DNA of 64,000 nt from Lepiota brunneoincarnata (Eukaryota; Basidiomycota; Agaricomycetes; Agaricales; Agaricaceae). The first letter of the stretch is position 1. Every line of letters begins with the position of its first letter. Location: the NCBI GenBank assembly GCA_023014365.1, contig JAEBUN010000055.1, forward strand, positions 62,001 to 126,000, written 5' to 3'. The notes under the pieces were generated by a model, which worked only from the letters and a program-made list of their open reading frames with translations, did not search any database and was not told the DNA's origin. The position numbers and the translations under genes were made by a program. Positions 40,155 through 51,312 of this stretch are shown here, one piece after another.

Positions 40155-40852
40155 TGTTATGATCCGTGCTCCTTCTGTATCCGAGGATAACTGGAGACGG
40201 CCTTCAATCACTCTACAAGGTGTCCGAGACGGTTGGCCTTATAGAGCTTAGTGGATCGCGCTCAATGAGATAACGAGGGAAGACGCCAAGTTAAGGCAGA
40301 GAGGTAAACGACCGCTGTTAACAAGATTAAAGCTTAGGGCTTTAATCTCTACTTGTACAGGCCTTATATACCTATGAGGTGCTATATACTCGTTATAGGT
40401 TACTTGGCTGTTCTACTGGTCGTGCGCAGTCCTGACCATGATGCACATCCTGGCTGATGGCATCCTAGCGTTATTTATATTACAATGAGTCAGTACTCTC
40501 GCTACTGCTGTGCGATGTTCCATCGCTTTCCTCTGACTCATAATCTTCTTCTCCCGATTGTATCTCCATGGAGTCTTCTTCGTTCTCACTCTCCATTCTC
40601 TCAGTGCTTCCATCCGTATCGGAGGTTGGGTCGGTTGATCCATGGTTATCTTCCTCGTCCTCGGGGTATTCCAATATATCCTCCAAGGTTATCTCCATTC
40701 CTGCTTCTCTTGCCAGGTCCTGCATGGCGGTATAATATTCCCCTTCCTCGTCTTCGTATTCTTGTGCCCGTAGTTGGTCTGTAGTCTCCTGTACCCATCT
40801 TGTAAAGTCGAACAATAGTTCTTGTTCCTCCCGGTCTGGACTGTTCATAACA
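40155..40852 (-). repeat. X 5' LTR
   Basis: 698 bp. It also holds the ORF-b tail with its own ATG (40480-40848, MNSPDREEQELLFDF...), but upstream of the predicted RNA start at 40335, so only the 3' LTR copy would be in the transcript. Confidence 0.95.
40364..40370 (-). promoter_or_regulatory. TATA box of the X LTR
   Basis: TATATAA on the minus strand, 35 nt upstream of the predicted RNA start at 40335. Confidence 0.6.
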
Positions 40853-40914
40853 GAGTCTGGAGATCAGAATTCCGAATCTGCAGTTGTGAGCAATGACCCA
40901 GAGTCCCCCTTACA

Positions 40915-41520
40915 GCCTTCTGGGTACAGGTTGGACATTGTTGTAGAACTTGGACTTTGCTTCTTCCTTGTGGAGGGTCTTCCAGTCTGCACCTTGGACC
41001 AGCTCTTGTTCAACCCATATTCTGGTGAGGACTAGTCTTCTTGTTAGTTTTATGTTTGTTTAGTTGTGTCATTTACTTACATTCATTCATGTCCTTGTCA
41101 TCTCCTTTGTCTATCATTATTATATCATCATCATTGCTAGTGTTTCTCTGTGGTTGAGGGGTTACCTCTCAGTGTTTGGGGGGGGGGGGGGGGTTTTCTT
41201 TGGATTTTGTCAGTTCAAGGATGTCAGTGTCATCACTGTTGATAGGGGTGGAGTTTGAGGACTTGGCTTTCTTTTTCTTGCCTCCAGGGGTAGGTGTGGG
41301 TGTGGGGGTTGCTAGTGGTTCTTTATTGGGCTTGGATTCTTGAAGGGTTTTACATTTGGTTCCTTTACCTTGGGAGTTGTTAATGGTGTTGACTACTTGG
41401 GTCACAGGGGTAGGTTTGGTGTTGGCAGGGTTTGTACTTACTTTTAATCATTGGTTCTATTTTGTGAGTGCTGGCTGTCAGTTTGATAATGTTGTTGGTT
41501 TACTTTTGTTACTTTAGTTA
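40915..41520 (-). pseudogene. LINE-E ORF1, N-terminal part
   Basis: Minus-strand reading KGTKCKTLQESKPNKEPLAT, PTPGGKKKKAKSSNSTP, DDTDILELTKSKENPPPPP, then decayed sequence reaching SNLYPEGW at the S LTR, continuing as GSGDMFQRKL at 24001. Basic and Pro-rich, as in LINE ORF1 starts. A run of 16 G (plus strand 41178-41193) breaks the frame. The start is not identifiable. Confidence 0.5.
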
Positions 41521-42469
41521 TTTATGGTTTGTCTGTCTGTCAGTTTCTGTCTTTACCCTAGCAGGCATGGTTAGCTTTTACTTTGGTTTTAGTTTTTGTA
41601 TAGTTTTTATTTGTTTCAAGTGGGTATATGATCTTTTGACTTTACTTTAAGGTTTCCAGCTTTATTGCATGGCTTAGACCAACACTTGGCTTTCAATCCT
41701 TTCTTCTCCTGTTCCCTTCTGTGTTATTTGTGAGATGCCATCTCAGGCCCAGGGCCTGCAACAAGGGTCCATAGTGAACTTTAAGTTCCCTCTTCAGTTC
41801 AGTGATGGGAGGTCACTTTGCCTTTGAGTTCCTCACTCAAAGCTCTCCCCTGGGATATCTGATCATTTTCAATCCCCCAACCTTCATTCTTGATTAATGA
41901 AAAGATTGTTGGCAAATGCTTTCACATTAGTAAGTCTTGAGTCAATCCAAGAATTTCACCTCTAGTGACTCAATACCAATGCCCCCAACTATTCCATTAA
42001 TCATAACAGAAGCATCAATGACTAGGTTCAGGACATGCTAGTCTTCCCCCAGCTATCAAGAAGCATATTAGACAGGGTCACAAATAGTCCCAGCTTTCAA
42101 CCTCCTTAATTTCCAAAACAAAGGTACTTACCTACTTGACCAGCCAGTATACTTGGCCTGACTGCCCATTCATGCTTCCTCTTCATATATTAAGAAAACT
42201 GACTTGCTTGGTCCAGATATCTCAAATTGGATGCAAGGCATGAAAGTTGGTGTCCACCAATTGACATCTCCTAGGGAAGGGTGTATAACAACTGGGTGGC
42301 ACTCTGGTAAATGGCAGTGGTTCAACCAGAAACATAGATAAACTAGAGAAATTACTACAAAATTCAAGAGCCCCAACTAATGCACAAAAATAAAGGTGGT
42401 GGCTTGATCGGTAGCACAGGAAAACTAGAAAAAAGGCTACAAAATCTAATGGGCTCTAATTAACTTGGG
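41521..42469. other. No gene recognised
   Basis: AT-rich old sequence with only short frames; no motif, TIR or LTR edge that I can support. Confidence 0.5.
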
Positions 42470-42890
42470 TCTATGTGTAAAGTCATGCAGTGGCTTAATT
42501 GAATGAATAGCAGCTGAATAGTTATGAAAGGTCAGCAGTAGCTCAACCAGATAAATGGTAGCTGCAACATTAGAGAAATTCAAGCATACATATACTACTA
42601 TTCAGACAACTTGAATTTTTTGACCATTTCAGCTGCCATTCACCTGGCTGAGCCACCACTGACCTTTTTGACTATCCAGCTGCTGTTCAGTCAGTCAAGC
42701 AGCTGAATGGCTTTACACATACACATATAGATATATTCTACTAGTCTGATGACTTGAATCTCTTGAGTGTTCCAGCCTCTGTTCACCCAGTTGAGCTGCC
42801 ACTGACCTTTCTTGACTATTTGGCTATTGTTCAGTCAGTCAAGCAGCTAGATAACTTCACACATGCACATATAGATATATGCTAAGTCTT
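42470..42890. repeat. Foldback with tandem arm
   Basis: A 143-bp unit (gacaacttgaa...catatagatatat) occurs twice in tandem (42605-42747 and 42748-42890). A diverged inverted copy lies at about 42470-42600, so the first two arms form a near-palindrome. This resembles a foldback/MITE relic; no coding. Confidence 0.65.
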
Positions 42891-42990
42891 AATTATCTAC
42901 AAGCATTCCATCTACCTCCTCCAACTCCATTTTCTCAACAAAGTCTGACTACTTTGACCAGCCAGGAGTTTCTACACCTAACTTCTTATA

Positions 42991-44593
42991 CAGTAAGGGA
43001 CAAAACCCTTCTAATGATTTTTATACTTCAACAAATATGTTAATAACTGCCCACCTACTAAGGATGAAACCTTCATATTTTAATTGGGAATACCTATATG
43101 ACTCATATATCATCCTGCCAAATATCATTACATCATATGCCATTTTGGGAAGTCAGTGAATTAAACAATCATTTAAGGTCATTGGAAGGGTTTTGTCCAT
43201 CTCTAAGAAATTACCAATAATTACACTTTTAGTACTTTGTATACCCTCCCCTGGCATCCAAGACAGCCTGAACCCTATCAGGCATACTCTCTATCAGATT
43301 CTGACACACTTCTGCTGAAATCTGATCCCATTCCTTTTGTGTCCTCTCCCATAATTCTTCCATCCCCTGAGGTGGAGTGTCATACTCCCCTAACTTGATT
43401 TTAAGGTGAGTCCACAAATGTTCAATTGGATTAAGGTCTGGAGATTGTGAGGGCCACACCTTAACCTCCATTTCAGCTGCTTTGAACCATTTTTGAGCCT
43501 TGATGTGCTTATATTCAGGATCATTATCTTGTTGAAAGACAATATCCTCCACCTCTTTGTCATACCACTCCAGGCTCCCCTTGAGTTCATCCTCCAAAAT
43601 GGTGACAAATAGATCACCATCCATCTTACCATTAATCTTGGCTGTCAACCCTGGACCTTCCCACAGCATACAGCCCCATACCATGATAGAACCTCCTGCA
43701 AACTTTGTGGTTCCCTGCACCAGCCTATCACTAAGCCTCTCCCCTGCTCTTTTCCAGACCCAAACCCTGCCATCTGACCCTAAGCGATTGATTTTGGTCT
43801 CATCTGACCAAACCACCCTCTTCCAGTCTTCCAAGGTCCAGTCAGCATGTGTCTCTGTCCACTCCAATCTTTTCCTCTTGTGTATAACAGAGAGTTTAGG
43901 CCTTTTCTGCTTGACTATAGCCTTCATTCCAGCTTTTTTGAGTGCTCTGCAAACTGTTTTGGAGGATAGAGGTTGGTCAATGATAGTATGAAGGGTTCTG
44001 GTGATTTGGGAGGCATTTTCAGCCTTGCAGGATGTGATAAGATGAGTGGTCTATTTGATATTGCCAACAGAAAGCTTGGTTGGGTGGCCACCAAGTGACT
44101 TTGAAAGTGTTGAACAATATTTGGAGCAGAGACGAGATATAGTGCTGAGGCCAAGACCAGTGGTAAAAGCAATATGGGTAGCAGAGTGGCCTTTGTCCAA
44201 AAGGGAAAGAATATGGTTGTATTGAGTTATAGAGAGAGATCACATGTTAGCAAAATGAAGTTGGGGGGGTGGTGTGAGCTAGGGGAGTGAGCAGCTATAT
44301 TTATACATTATTCCAACCAGTCACATGACATTGCTTTGCACTTATTTGGCTGTAATAAACAAAATCATGTGATTAGAGTAGAGATGGACAAAACCCTTCC
44401 AATGACCTTAAATGATTGTTTAATTCACTGACTTCCCAAAATGGCATATGACATAATGATATTTGGCAGGATGATACATGAGCCATATAGGTATTCCCAA
44501 TTAAAATATGAAGGTTTCACCTTTAGTAGGTGGGCAGTTATTAACATATTTGTTGAAGTATAAAAATCATTGGAAGGGTTTTGTCTCTTACTA
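42991..44593 (-). mobile_element. Tc1/mariner element, mariner-1
   Basis: 1603 bp, TA duplication (42989-42990, 44594-44595), terminal inverted repeats of about 215 bp (42991-43205 and 44379-44593) beginning CAGTAAGGGACAAAACCCTT. Each TIR arm itself has inverted ends (GGACAAAACCCTTC outside, GAAGGGTTTTGTCC inside). It encodes one transposase. A second copy starts at 62999. Confidence 0.95.
43229..44235 (-). pseudogene. Tc1/mariner transposase (DD34E type)
   Basis: Catalytic part open from ATG 43927 to 43229 (232 aa): VVWSDETKI (first Asp), VFQQDNDPEYKHIK (second Asp), WPSQSPDLNPIEHLW (Glu about 34 residues on), end ARGGYTKY. The N-terminal DNA-binding region lies upstream in the same sense (SLSITQYNHILSLLDKGHSA, GLGLSTISRL, SSKTVCRALKKAG). 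It is broken by TGA directly after its first ATG and TAG after VGNIK. The mariner-3 copy carries both of these stops, so they predate the copies' separation. It cuts and pastes DNA at TA when intact; not functional here. Confidence 0.92.
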
Positions 44594-44595
44594 TA

Positions 44596-45825
44596 AGTCT
44601 TCCTGGTGCAAAAGTTGAGTTCTTGTCTACAGTCTCTTGACTATAGCCTGCAAACTACTCTCTGTTGTTTTTGCCAATAAATCTATTGATTCATGGCTAG
44701 CTTAAACAATTACTAATCAAGTCTATGAGTAGGATCCTAAAGCATGCCAGCAATGGCCCTCAAACTCGCAAGTCCAGTTGAAGATAAAATGCAAAGTTCA
44801 CCACTTAGAATCCTAGACATCGCTTTGACAAGTGGTTCTCAAGCTGGCAGGCTAGCTAAGCAGGTATGACTACCACTTAGAATCCTAATCACCTCCAAGG
44901 CAAATGGTTCTCAAGCTAGTATCCAATCTCTGAAGTCTATTACCACTTAGAATCCTAGGTGTTGCTTCGACGAATGGTCCTCAAGCTAGTAATCAGGCTT
45001 GGGCATTCTTAGCTAGGAAGTGGTCTTCTCTAAGAATTGACTAACATGTTCAGACAGGTCACTCTGAAATGCTAAAATATGCCACAATTGATTTGGGGAG
45101 TAAGAATCCCTGTAGATCACGTGCCTACCCACCTCTCAACTGCTCCTTTATATATTATTCTTACATGCAGTGCTATCTACATATTTAGTATGCAATGACA
45201 TATACATTTTCTTTCTAGCTATATCCTCCTGGGTGATATCATCCCACTGGTGTTCTGTCTCAGATATCCTGTAGGTGGAGAATATGTTTTGTTTCAGAAT
45301 TGGAGTAGTACTTTTATTGGTTTTATCTGTTATTTCACTGCTCCAATTGTTTCTCTTGTCTTTATTTGAGCTCCAGGAGATTATTATAGTTTCTCCAGGG
45401 CTTTATGTCTGAGATTAAGGTCTGAAAATGATGATGACCCTTGTTCTTTTATTATTCTGACCCCAAATATCATAAATTATCAATTAATTCCTTTTTATTC
45501 CCTTGGATGTGGCTTCAGATAAATGCAGCTAGGAACATTTGTATACCCTCTATGCTTCAGTATTCATTTATTGTGCATCAAGAGCTACATTTATTTAATG
45601 GTCCTTTAAGCAGCATCTGGGGTATCTGTTTGCCTACCCAGCGACTTGGGACTCATCCTGGCTCTGTTCCTTCATCTATAGCTAGGGGATTTTATAGGGA
45701 ATCACCTATGAATTCTGAGGATATAAAGCGAATAAAAGGGTATATTCAGAAATTTGGCATATTACTGCCCTGTCCCCATATTCCCAATGCCCAACCCCAT
45801 GTTCTAGCAAACATTTACATAGCTT
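44596..45825. other. No gene recognised; contains a tandem repeat
   Basis: AT-rich sequence. Three copies of a ~71-bp unit (accacttagaatcctag...ggttctcaagctagta) start at 44801, 44873 and 44943. The frame at 45441-45884 is not recognised until it enters mariner-2 near 45826. Confidence 0.5.
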
Positions 45826-46207
45826 ACCAGCAGAAGAGGATGGAGTGGGCAGAAGTATATGCCAACTGGACTCTGGAAGACTAGAAGAGGGTGGTTTTGT
45901 CAGATGAAACCAAAATCAATCATTTGAGGTCAGATAGAAGGCATTGGCTTTAGAAAAAGGGATCAGAGAAGCTAAAAGCTAGGTTGGTAAATGGAACTAG
46001 GAAGTTTGGAGGAGATTCTATCATGGTCTGGGGCTGTATGTTGTGGGAAGGAGGGGGATTCCCATGCAGAATTGAGGAGAAAATGGATGCTGACTTTTCT
46101 ACCAGCATTTTGGAGGATGAACTGCAGGAAAGCCTTAGGTGGTACAAGAAGAAGGTAGGAGATATTGTCTTCTAACAAGACAATGATCCCAAGCATAAAA
46201 GCAGGAC

Positions 46208-46565
46208 TGTTACCCAGGTTAGGGGTTCGCTCTTCAGTAGCATGGGGTTCGACACAGGATGTCTGTACAGACTTGGAGATGATGGAGCACTATAAGTCCA
46301 GCCGGTTATGGCAAAGAGGTATAGGAGGCAAGAACTTTATAACACTAAGATAAGGATACAAGGTATGGTACTGTATTCTTATATACTTCTAAGTGTGGCT
46401 GTACTCCTACTATAATAGTCCGGACCAGAGTAACTATGAGTTAGAGATAAGAAACATGAGGCATATGGTAAGAATAGTCCTTCTGATGTACACTACTGAT
46501 GGTTTCATAGTGACATGGGAATATAGCTAAAAATAACTGTCCTTCTGATAAGACTTCTGATAACA
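46208..46565 (-). repeat. Solo W LTR
   Basis: 358 bp, TGTTACCC...CTGATAACA (inverted relative to W-a), perfect duplication AGGAC (46203-46207, 46566-46570), in mariner-2. Confidence 0.92.
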
Positions 46566-46609
46566 AGGACAGCTACAAAGTGGTTTAAAAGGGCTAAAAT
46601 GGAGGTTAT

Positions 46610-47114
46610 TGTAAAGGGAACTTCAGGTCACTGCTCACAACCTCAAATTCAGAAATCTGATTCCCTGCCTCTCTATGTTCGGAAACCTGATCCCCAGCTT
46701 CCCTATGCTTGGAAATCTGATTCCCTGCCTTCCTGCATTTGGAAATCTCATCCCCAGCTCCCTTTGGCCCAGAATTCGGTCCTCCAGCACTCCAGTGCTT
46801 GGAGTTCCTTCCTACACCCCTCCAATGCAGATGCGAACCCTCACTGGCGCATGCAACCCTGTCCCAAGCCTATTCCCAACCATACATACTTTAGACATCC
46901 CTGACACCTCACAGCCATTTATGTAGAGTAGATTACTTAACTTGTACTTATGGCAAGTAGTATAAGTAGTGTATGTATGTGAGCTTGGAGAAACCTTACT
47001 TGATTCTCTAAGGTTTCCCCCTGCTCAGGTATGTACTTGGATAGATGTCCCAGAATGACACTAAGGTTTTCCCCTGCTCAGTCGACACAACATGACAACC
47101 AGGTTGCCCTTACA
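46610..47114 (-). repeat. Solo S LTR
   Basis: 505 bp, TGTAAAGGG...CCCTTACA, perfect duplication GTTAT (46605-46609, 47115-47119). It contains the same ~30-bp minisatellite as the S LTR at 24002. Confidence 0.92.
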
Positions 47115-47267
47115 GTTATGGTATGGCCCCCACAGTTTCCTGACCTCAATCCTATTGAACACCTATGGACTTACATCAAAAGAAGGCTGGAGGAGTATGA
47201 TACTCCTCCTGGAGGGATGTTGGAGTTATAGGAGAGGATAGAGGCAGAGTAGAATAAGATTCTACCT

Positions 47268-48452
47268 GGGCATGATGAATTTGCTGCCACTGCTACCACA
47301 CTACCGCACATGTGTGTCACAGTAGTATCACAGTAATTTGGTGGTAATGTGCAGTAATGTGGCGGTAATGTGTAGTAATGTAGCAGTAGTGTGCAATAAT
47401 ATAGGTACAATATACAGTAGTATAGTGGCTATCTATTGACTAAACTAACCATTCCTACATGACATACCTCAGAGAAATGTCAAATGAACCTCAAGTTTAT
47501 CAATTTCCATAAAAGGAAATGTCAGAAACTCGGATCAAAAGCCCTCAGAGTGACAATATCCCTCCTCCTGACTTGAATTCATCCCCTCTCTATTCCTTGG
47601 TAATTAATCTGGGCATGCCCTGAGAATATTGAAGGACTGTAGGATATTCTAGATGAACAGTAGCTACCAATTTCCATTATTCTTGTATTCCTTCATCCTC
47701 ATATTTCTTCCATCTCCACTTCTTTCTTTAATATTTTTAGAGCATACATGAGCTTCACTATCACCAGAATGTAGATACCCTATATATTTTGTAGGCACCT
47801 TATTTTATTCACAAAGCTTAACCCATATTTGAAGTCTTCTCTCCCTCTTTCTCTCTTTCACTCTATTTCCCTTTTCCTACCTTGTTTTGCCTCACCTTGA
47901 CATCCCAGCCATTGGAGGTCACTTATATGACACCCCTTTATCATCCCAAGTCGTCTCAAGTCCATGCATTGAGCGGTTTTTATTAAATTGCTCAATTTTG
48001 TCGTATTTTCACTACTATACCTACATAAACTGGGTAGAAGCCTCAACAACAGACAGGTATTGTGATGCTTGCATACCTAAACCCCCAAACACCTCACCTA
48101 TTACCCTTTCAGTTCAGAAACCCTGGCAGTAGTGTTACAGTAGTGTACTGTACCCTGGTGGCAGTGTGGCGGCAGTATACAGTAGTGTCACAGTAGCATG
48201 CCATAACCCTGGCTGTAGTGTGGCGGTAGTGTGCAGGAGTGCACAATAATGTTACAGTAGTGTGGGGGTAGGATACAGTATTCCTGGCAGTTATGTATAA
48301 TAATATGTGGCAGGCCATTAAACCATGGTATTGAAGTAACAACAAGTGTTTATTAGCAGGTATTAACATTGATTATAAGTATATAAAGTCTATAATATTA
48401 ATGTAAGATGGCGGTAGGTGGCAGTACCACATGTGGCAAATTCTTAAGGCCT
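47268..48452. mobile_element. 1185-bp TIR element with 10-bp duplication (MULE-like)
   Basis: Inserted in the mariner-2 transposase with the perfect 10-bp duplication GATTCTACCT (47258-47267, 48453-48462). Ends: GGGCATGATGAATTTGC and, reverse complemented, AGGCCTTAAGAATTTGCC, about 13 of 17 identical. Both arms carry a G-rich minisatellite (cagtaatgtggcggtaatg-like; about 47310-47415 and 48125-48270). No transposase; the central ~700 bp shows only short frames. A 9-11-bp duplication points to Mutator-like elements; the class is inference. Confidence 0.7.
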
Positions 48453-48758
48453 GATTCTACCTTTAATGTGTCAGAATTTGATTGAAAGTATGCCTAGGAG
48501 GGTTCAGGCCATTTTGCAGGCCAGGGGAGGTTATACCAAGTACTGAATACCTATAATTGTATATTGTGTTTAATGAGCTGCAAAACCCTTCCAATGCACT
48601 GAAAATATTATGTAATTATAACCATACCAATCTGTAGATAGGATATAGGACTATATATATATTTTCAAAATATGAAGTCCCTAGCTTTAGTATCTCTAGA
48701 GCTATTCAAGGAATAACTGAAAGTATAAAAACATTAGAAGGATTTTGATGCCCACTAT

Positions 48759-50174
48759 ATCTAATGGGCCCTAGCATACTACAGCTTTAAACAATGCAAT
48801 AAAACTTTATACTACTCAGCAAGACAGGCTTCTTACAAGCTCCTGCAGTAAGTATCTTTAAGCTAGATAGACCTAGTGGACAGCATATACAACAAGCCCT
48901 AGCATACTATGTTTGCTTCTCAATTAAACAGCTCTATAATTCAATGGTATACTTCTGAGGCAAAGCCCCTAAGAGGAACCCAACAAAATGGGAGTTAGTG
49001 AACTTTCTACTTAAGAACAGAAGAGTCTTATCAACTCATATTCAGTTCTTGAGTCAAGCAGAAGGGTCTGTCAATATCTCAATTGTTTCAAAGGGTCTGT
49101 TTTAAAGAGTATAACTCTCTAAGTCTCTGGTGGTCTATGACCAAAGAAAATTGTGTAAAATTGCTTTATATTCCTATCCTAATCAACCATACAATCAGTA
49201 GAGGGGAATAGGCAAGCAGTTTCTTGCCTCCCATGTAATTTACAGATGAGTTTTTATAACAAAATACACTTAACTTATGGGTATACATGAAACAAACATT
49301 CAGCATCATCATTTTATTGTCTCCTCATCATTTATGAGCATCATTCTATGAGTTCTGATATCAGCAACATCAATTCTCTCTCAGGAACTTGCTCCCTAGA
49401 TGCCTGGCTAATTATAACATAGCCAGTCAGGTTAGCAAGTTTCCTTGCTAGCAATTATCTATGTGTTTTGACCTTGTTCTTGAATTCACTACACCTGGGT
49501 TCTCAACCTCTATGTTCTAAAGGTTCATTTCTGTAGTCTTTAGGCAGTCAACTAATGCAAGAATTAATTAACTTGTTCCATTCTTATCAATCTTTATTTT
49601 CTAGCCCATCATTTTTGATCTCTTTACTTTTTGTCCATAAGCATTTGGCCCTGAGTACCCTCTTGGATAACCCCCATCTGATCCATTATGTTTCAATACC
49701 ATCAGAACAGTTCCAAAGGAACATTCTTACTAGGACATTAATTAATCCATAATTTCTCTGGTCAAGATTCATTCTGGAACCTATCACTATGGCTAAGTAT
49801 TATCTGAATGACATAGGCATTATAACTTGTTCACTTTCTGGAGCAAGAACAGAGAAATGGGTCTTTTTTACAGTCATTAGCACCTTAACTAATATCTTAA
49901 TTAATACAGTATCAGATACAACACCTGGATACATTCATACCAGAGTCATTCTTCCATAGTCCTATCACTAATAAGTTAGTTAACATCAATTTTACTCGTC
50001 TGGGTATTCTGGGTTCTATTTCTGAGATGTCTGCCTTCACATACTTTAGATAGTATTCTAATCTCTTGTACCCAGTGTCTGACAATGGCCATATACTGAT
50101 ATTATCCGGTAATGGAGAGTTAGTTACTTTATTAACTAGTGATTTCATGAATGAAATGATTTTGTAGTACAACA
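48759..50174 (-). repeat. Unclassified repeat R, copy 2
   Basis: Minus-strand copy of R (15355-17215), truncated at its 3' part by mariner-2, which inserted at a TA in it. The longest frame (49912-50208) keeps KSLVNKVTNS and SIWPLSDTGYKRLEYYL but no domain is recognised. Confidence 0.75.
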
Positions 50175-50363
50175 TTGGAAAAGAAGCAAGCCATTCAGCT
50201 TGGACCATTCAGCACTGTGCACTGAGTGTGCCATAGACCTTTGGAATTCTCAGGCTGCCCTGGCCACTGTTTCCTCTTGTTTGCCTCCTTAGTTTCCAGA
50301 ATAGATGTTTTGTAGAAGGGCCTGCTTTTCCCCTTGGAGGGAAATCCCATCAACAGCTCATAC
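50175..50363. other. Nothing recognised
   Basis: Short unique stretch between R copy 2 and a W LTR. Confidence 0.5.
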
Positions 50364-50785
50364 TGTTATCAGAAGTCCCCTTAAACCCCTTATCAGAAGC
50401 CTCACCAGAAGGAACTCTTATCAGAAGCACCCAAAGTATATAAATAGATAGAAGACCTGTCATCCTGAAACCATCAGAAGTACCATCAGAACAATCTATA
50501 CTTAGATAGATAAGGATATGACTCACTTATCTGGGTCCAGACATACAGTATATAGTAGGAGCACAGCCACACATAGTAGTATATAAGGATACTGTACCAT
50601 ACCCTTGTATCCTTATCTTAGTGTTATACAGTTCTTGCCTCCTATACCTCTTTGCCCTTAAACCAGCTGGACTATAGTGCTCCATCGTCTCCAAGTTCAT
50701 GCTTAGTAGGACAGGACCAAGTCTGTATAGACATCCTGTGTCGAAACCCGTGCTACTCAAGAGTGAACCCCTAACCCGGGTAACA
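50364..50785 (+). repeat. W-type LTR (longer variant)
   Basis: 422 bp, TGTTATCAG...GGGTAACA, plus orientation, with extra CAGAAG-rich repeats in the first 120 bp. It has no target duplication (CATAC left, GTTTT right) and separates V gag from unrelated sequence, so a deletion accompanied or followed its insertion. Confidence 0.85.
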
Positions 50786-51312
50786 GTTTTGAACTCTGCA
50801 ATGACGTCTTCAACATTATGGGATTCTTGATGAAGAGTATTAAGGTCATGGAAGGCTTGGGAAGGGACATTGACAGGTGAGAATGCTTCGGTGAACTCTT
50901 CGATGAGTTCATTGTAGGTACCAGGGGTAAATACGCCCCAAATCTGTTTGGACTGAAAGTACTGGTTCTTCCAGTTGCTGGCTTCACCAGTTTTAAGCAG
51001 GGACAAGAAGAATATGATCTTCTTATCGTCAGTGTTATAGATGTCAGTGTTACCATAGAGGTAGAGCACTATGGAATTAATGAACTCCTGGAAGTTCTTG
51101 CGGTTACCATTGAACAGTGTTGGTTTCTCGAAAGACAATTCTTTGTAGCCATTATGCTGCAGTTGTTGTGGTGGTGGTGATGGACCTTGTAGTCCGAAAG
51201 GGGTTCTGGGTGGTCCTGGTGGTGGTCCAGGCAGTCCTGGTGGGCCTCTGGGTGGTCCTGGTGGGCCAGGAGGTGGATAATCAGCAGGTGCATTGCCCAT
51301 AGTCTCAGACAT
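50786..51312 (-). pseudogene. V Gag, second copy, truncated
   Basis: From ATG 51312: proline/glycine-rich start, then LFNGNRKNFQEFINSIVLYL, FLSLLKTGEASNWKNQYF, FTEAFSPVNVPSQAFHDL. It matches the Gag at 1-1061 and is cut at 50786 by the W LTR. The knuckle and pol are absent. Upstream in frame there is a TGA near 51451. Confidence 0.88.

Larger units (their letters stand above)
24394..40852 (-). mobile_element. Complete Ty3/gypsy chromovirus X, interrupted by W-a
   Basis: 698-bp LTRs at both ends differing at 3 positions by eye, TGTTATGATCC...TTCATAACA, with a perfect target duplication GAGTC (24389-24393, 40853-40857). Without W-a it is about 8.2 kb. Gag, Pol with chromodomain and the two-frame accessory module are in order on the minus strand. 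It is young; pol carries a single TGA. Confidence 0.96.
24002..40914 (+). repeat. Solo S LTR split by element X
   Basis: LTR of about 449 bp without the insertion (24002-24393 plus 40858-40914), TGTAAGGGC...CCCTTACA, flanked by a perfect duplication GCCTT (23997-24001, 40915-40919). It contains a minisatellite of about 30-32 bp (ggctgggaatcagatttctg-like units) from about 24260; X landed in this array. A second S LTR is at 46610-47114 on the other strand. Confidence 0.88.
45830..48546 (+). pseudogene. Mariner-2 transposase, split by three insertions
   Basis: Reads KRMEWAEVYANWTLED*KRV, LSDETKINHLRSDRR, GGDSIMVWGCMLWEGGGF, VF*QDNDPKHKSRT; W solo LTR; KWFKRAKMEVIV; S solo LTR; VWPPQFPDLNPIEHLWTYI, LEEYDTPPGG; TIR element; then CQNLIESMPRRVQA and ARGGYTKY at the end. 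The DDE positions are recognisable (SDETKI, QDNDPKH, NPIEHLW). At least four stops. The N-terminal DNA-binding part is missing. Confidence 0.85.
45826..48758 (+). mobile_element. Mariner-2, 5'-truncated and carrying three insertions
   Basis: Second Tc1/mariner family. Transposase pieces run at 45830-46207, 46571-46604, 47120-47257 and 48463-48546. Its right TIR arm (about 48585-48758) ends at a TA in repeat R2, outer end complementary to TAGTGGGCATCAAAATCC. Like mariner-1 the arm has inverted inner and outer ends (CAAAACCCTTCC / GGATTTTG). The left end was not found. Confidence 0.85.

Noticed and set aside
40480..40848. Acidic ORF in the X 5' LTR as a separate gene
   Set aside because: It lies upstream of the predicted RNA start; the 3' LTR copy, as the end of ORF-b, is the one likely transcribed.
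45441..45825. Host gene upstream of mariner-2
   Set aside because: No domain or supported start; the frame only joins the transposase by chance and is bordered by repeats.
47310..48270. CRISPR-like array in the G-rich repeats
   Set aside because: Units are short, degenerate and contiguous with no spacers; they belong to a TIR element in a eukaryotic genome.
49912..50208. 98-codon frame in repeat R as a gene
   Set aside because: Non-repeated part is unrelated sequence; no recognisable domain; copy 1 has a different end.
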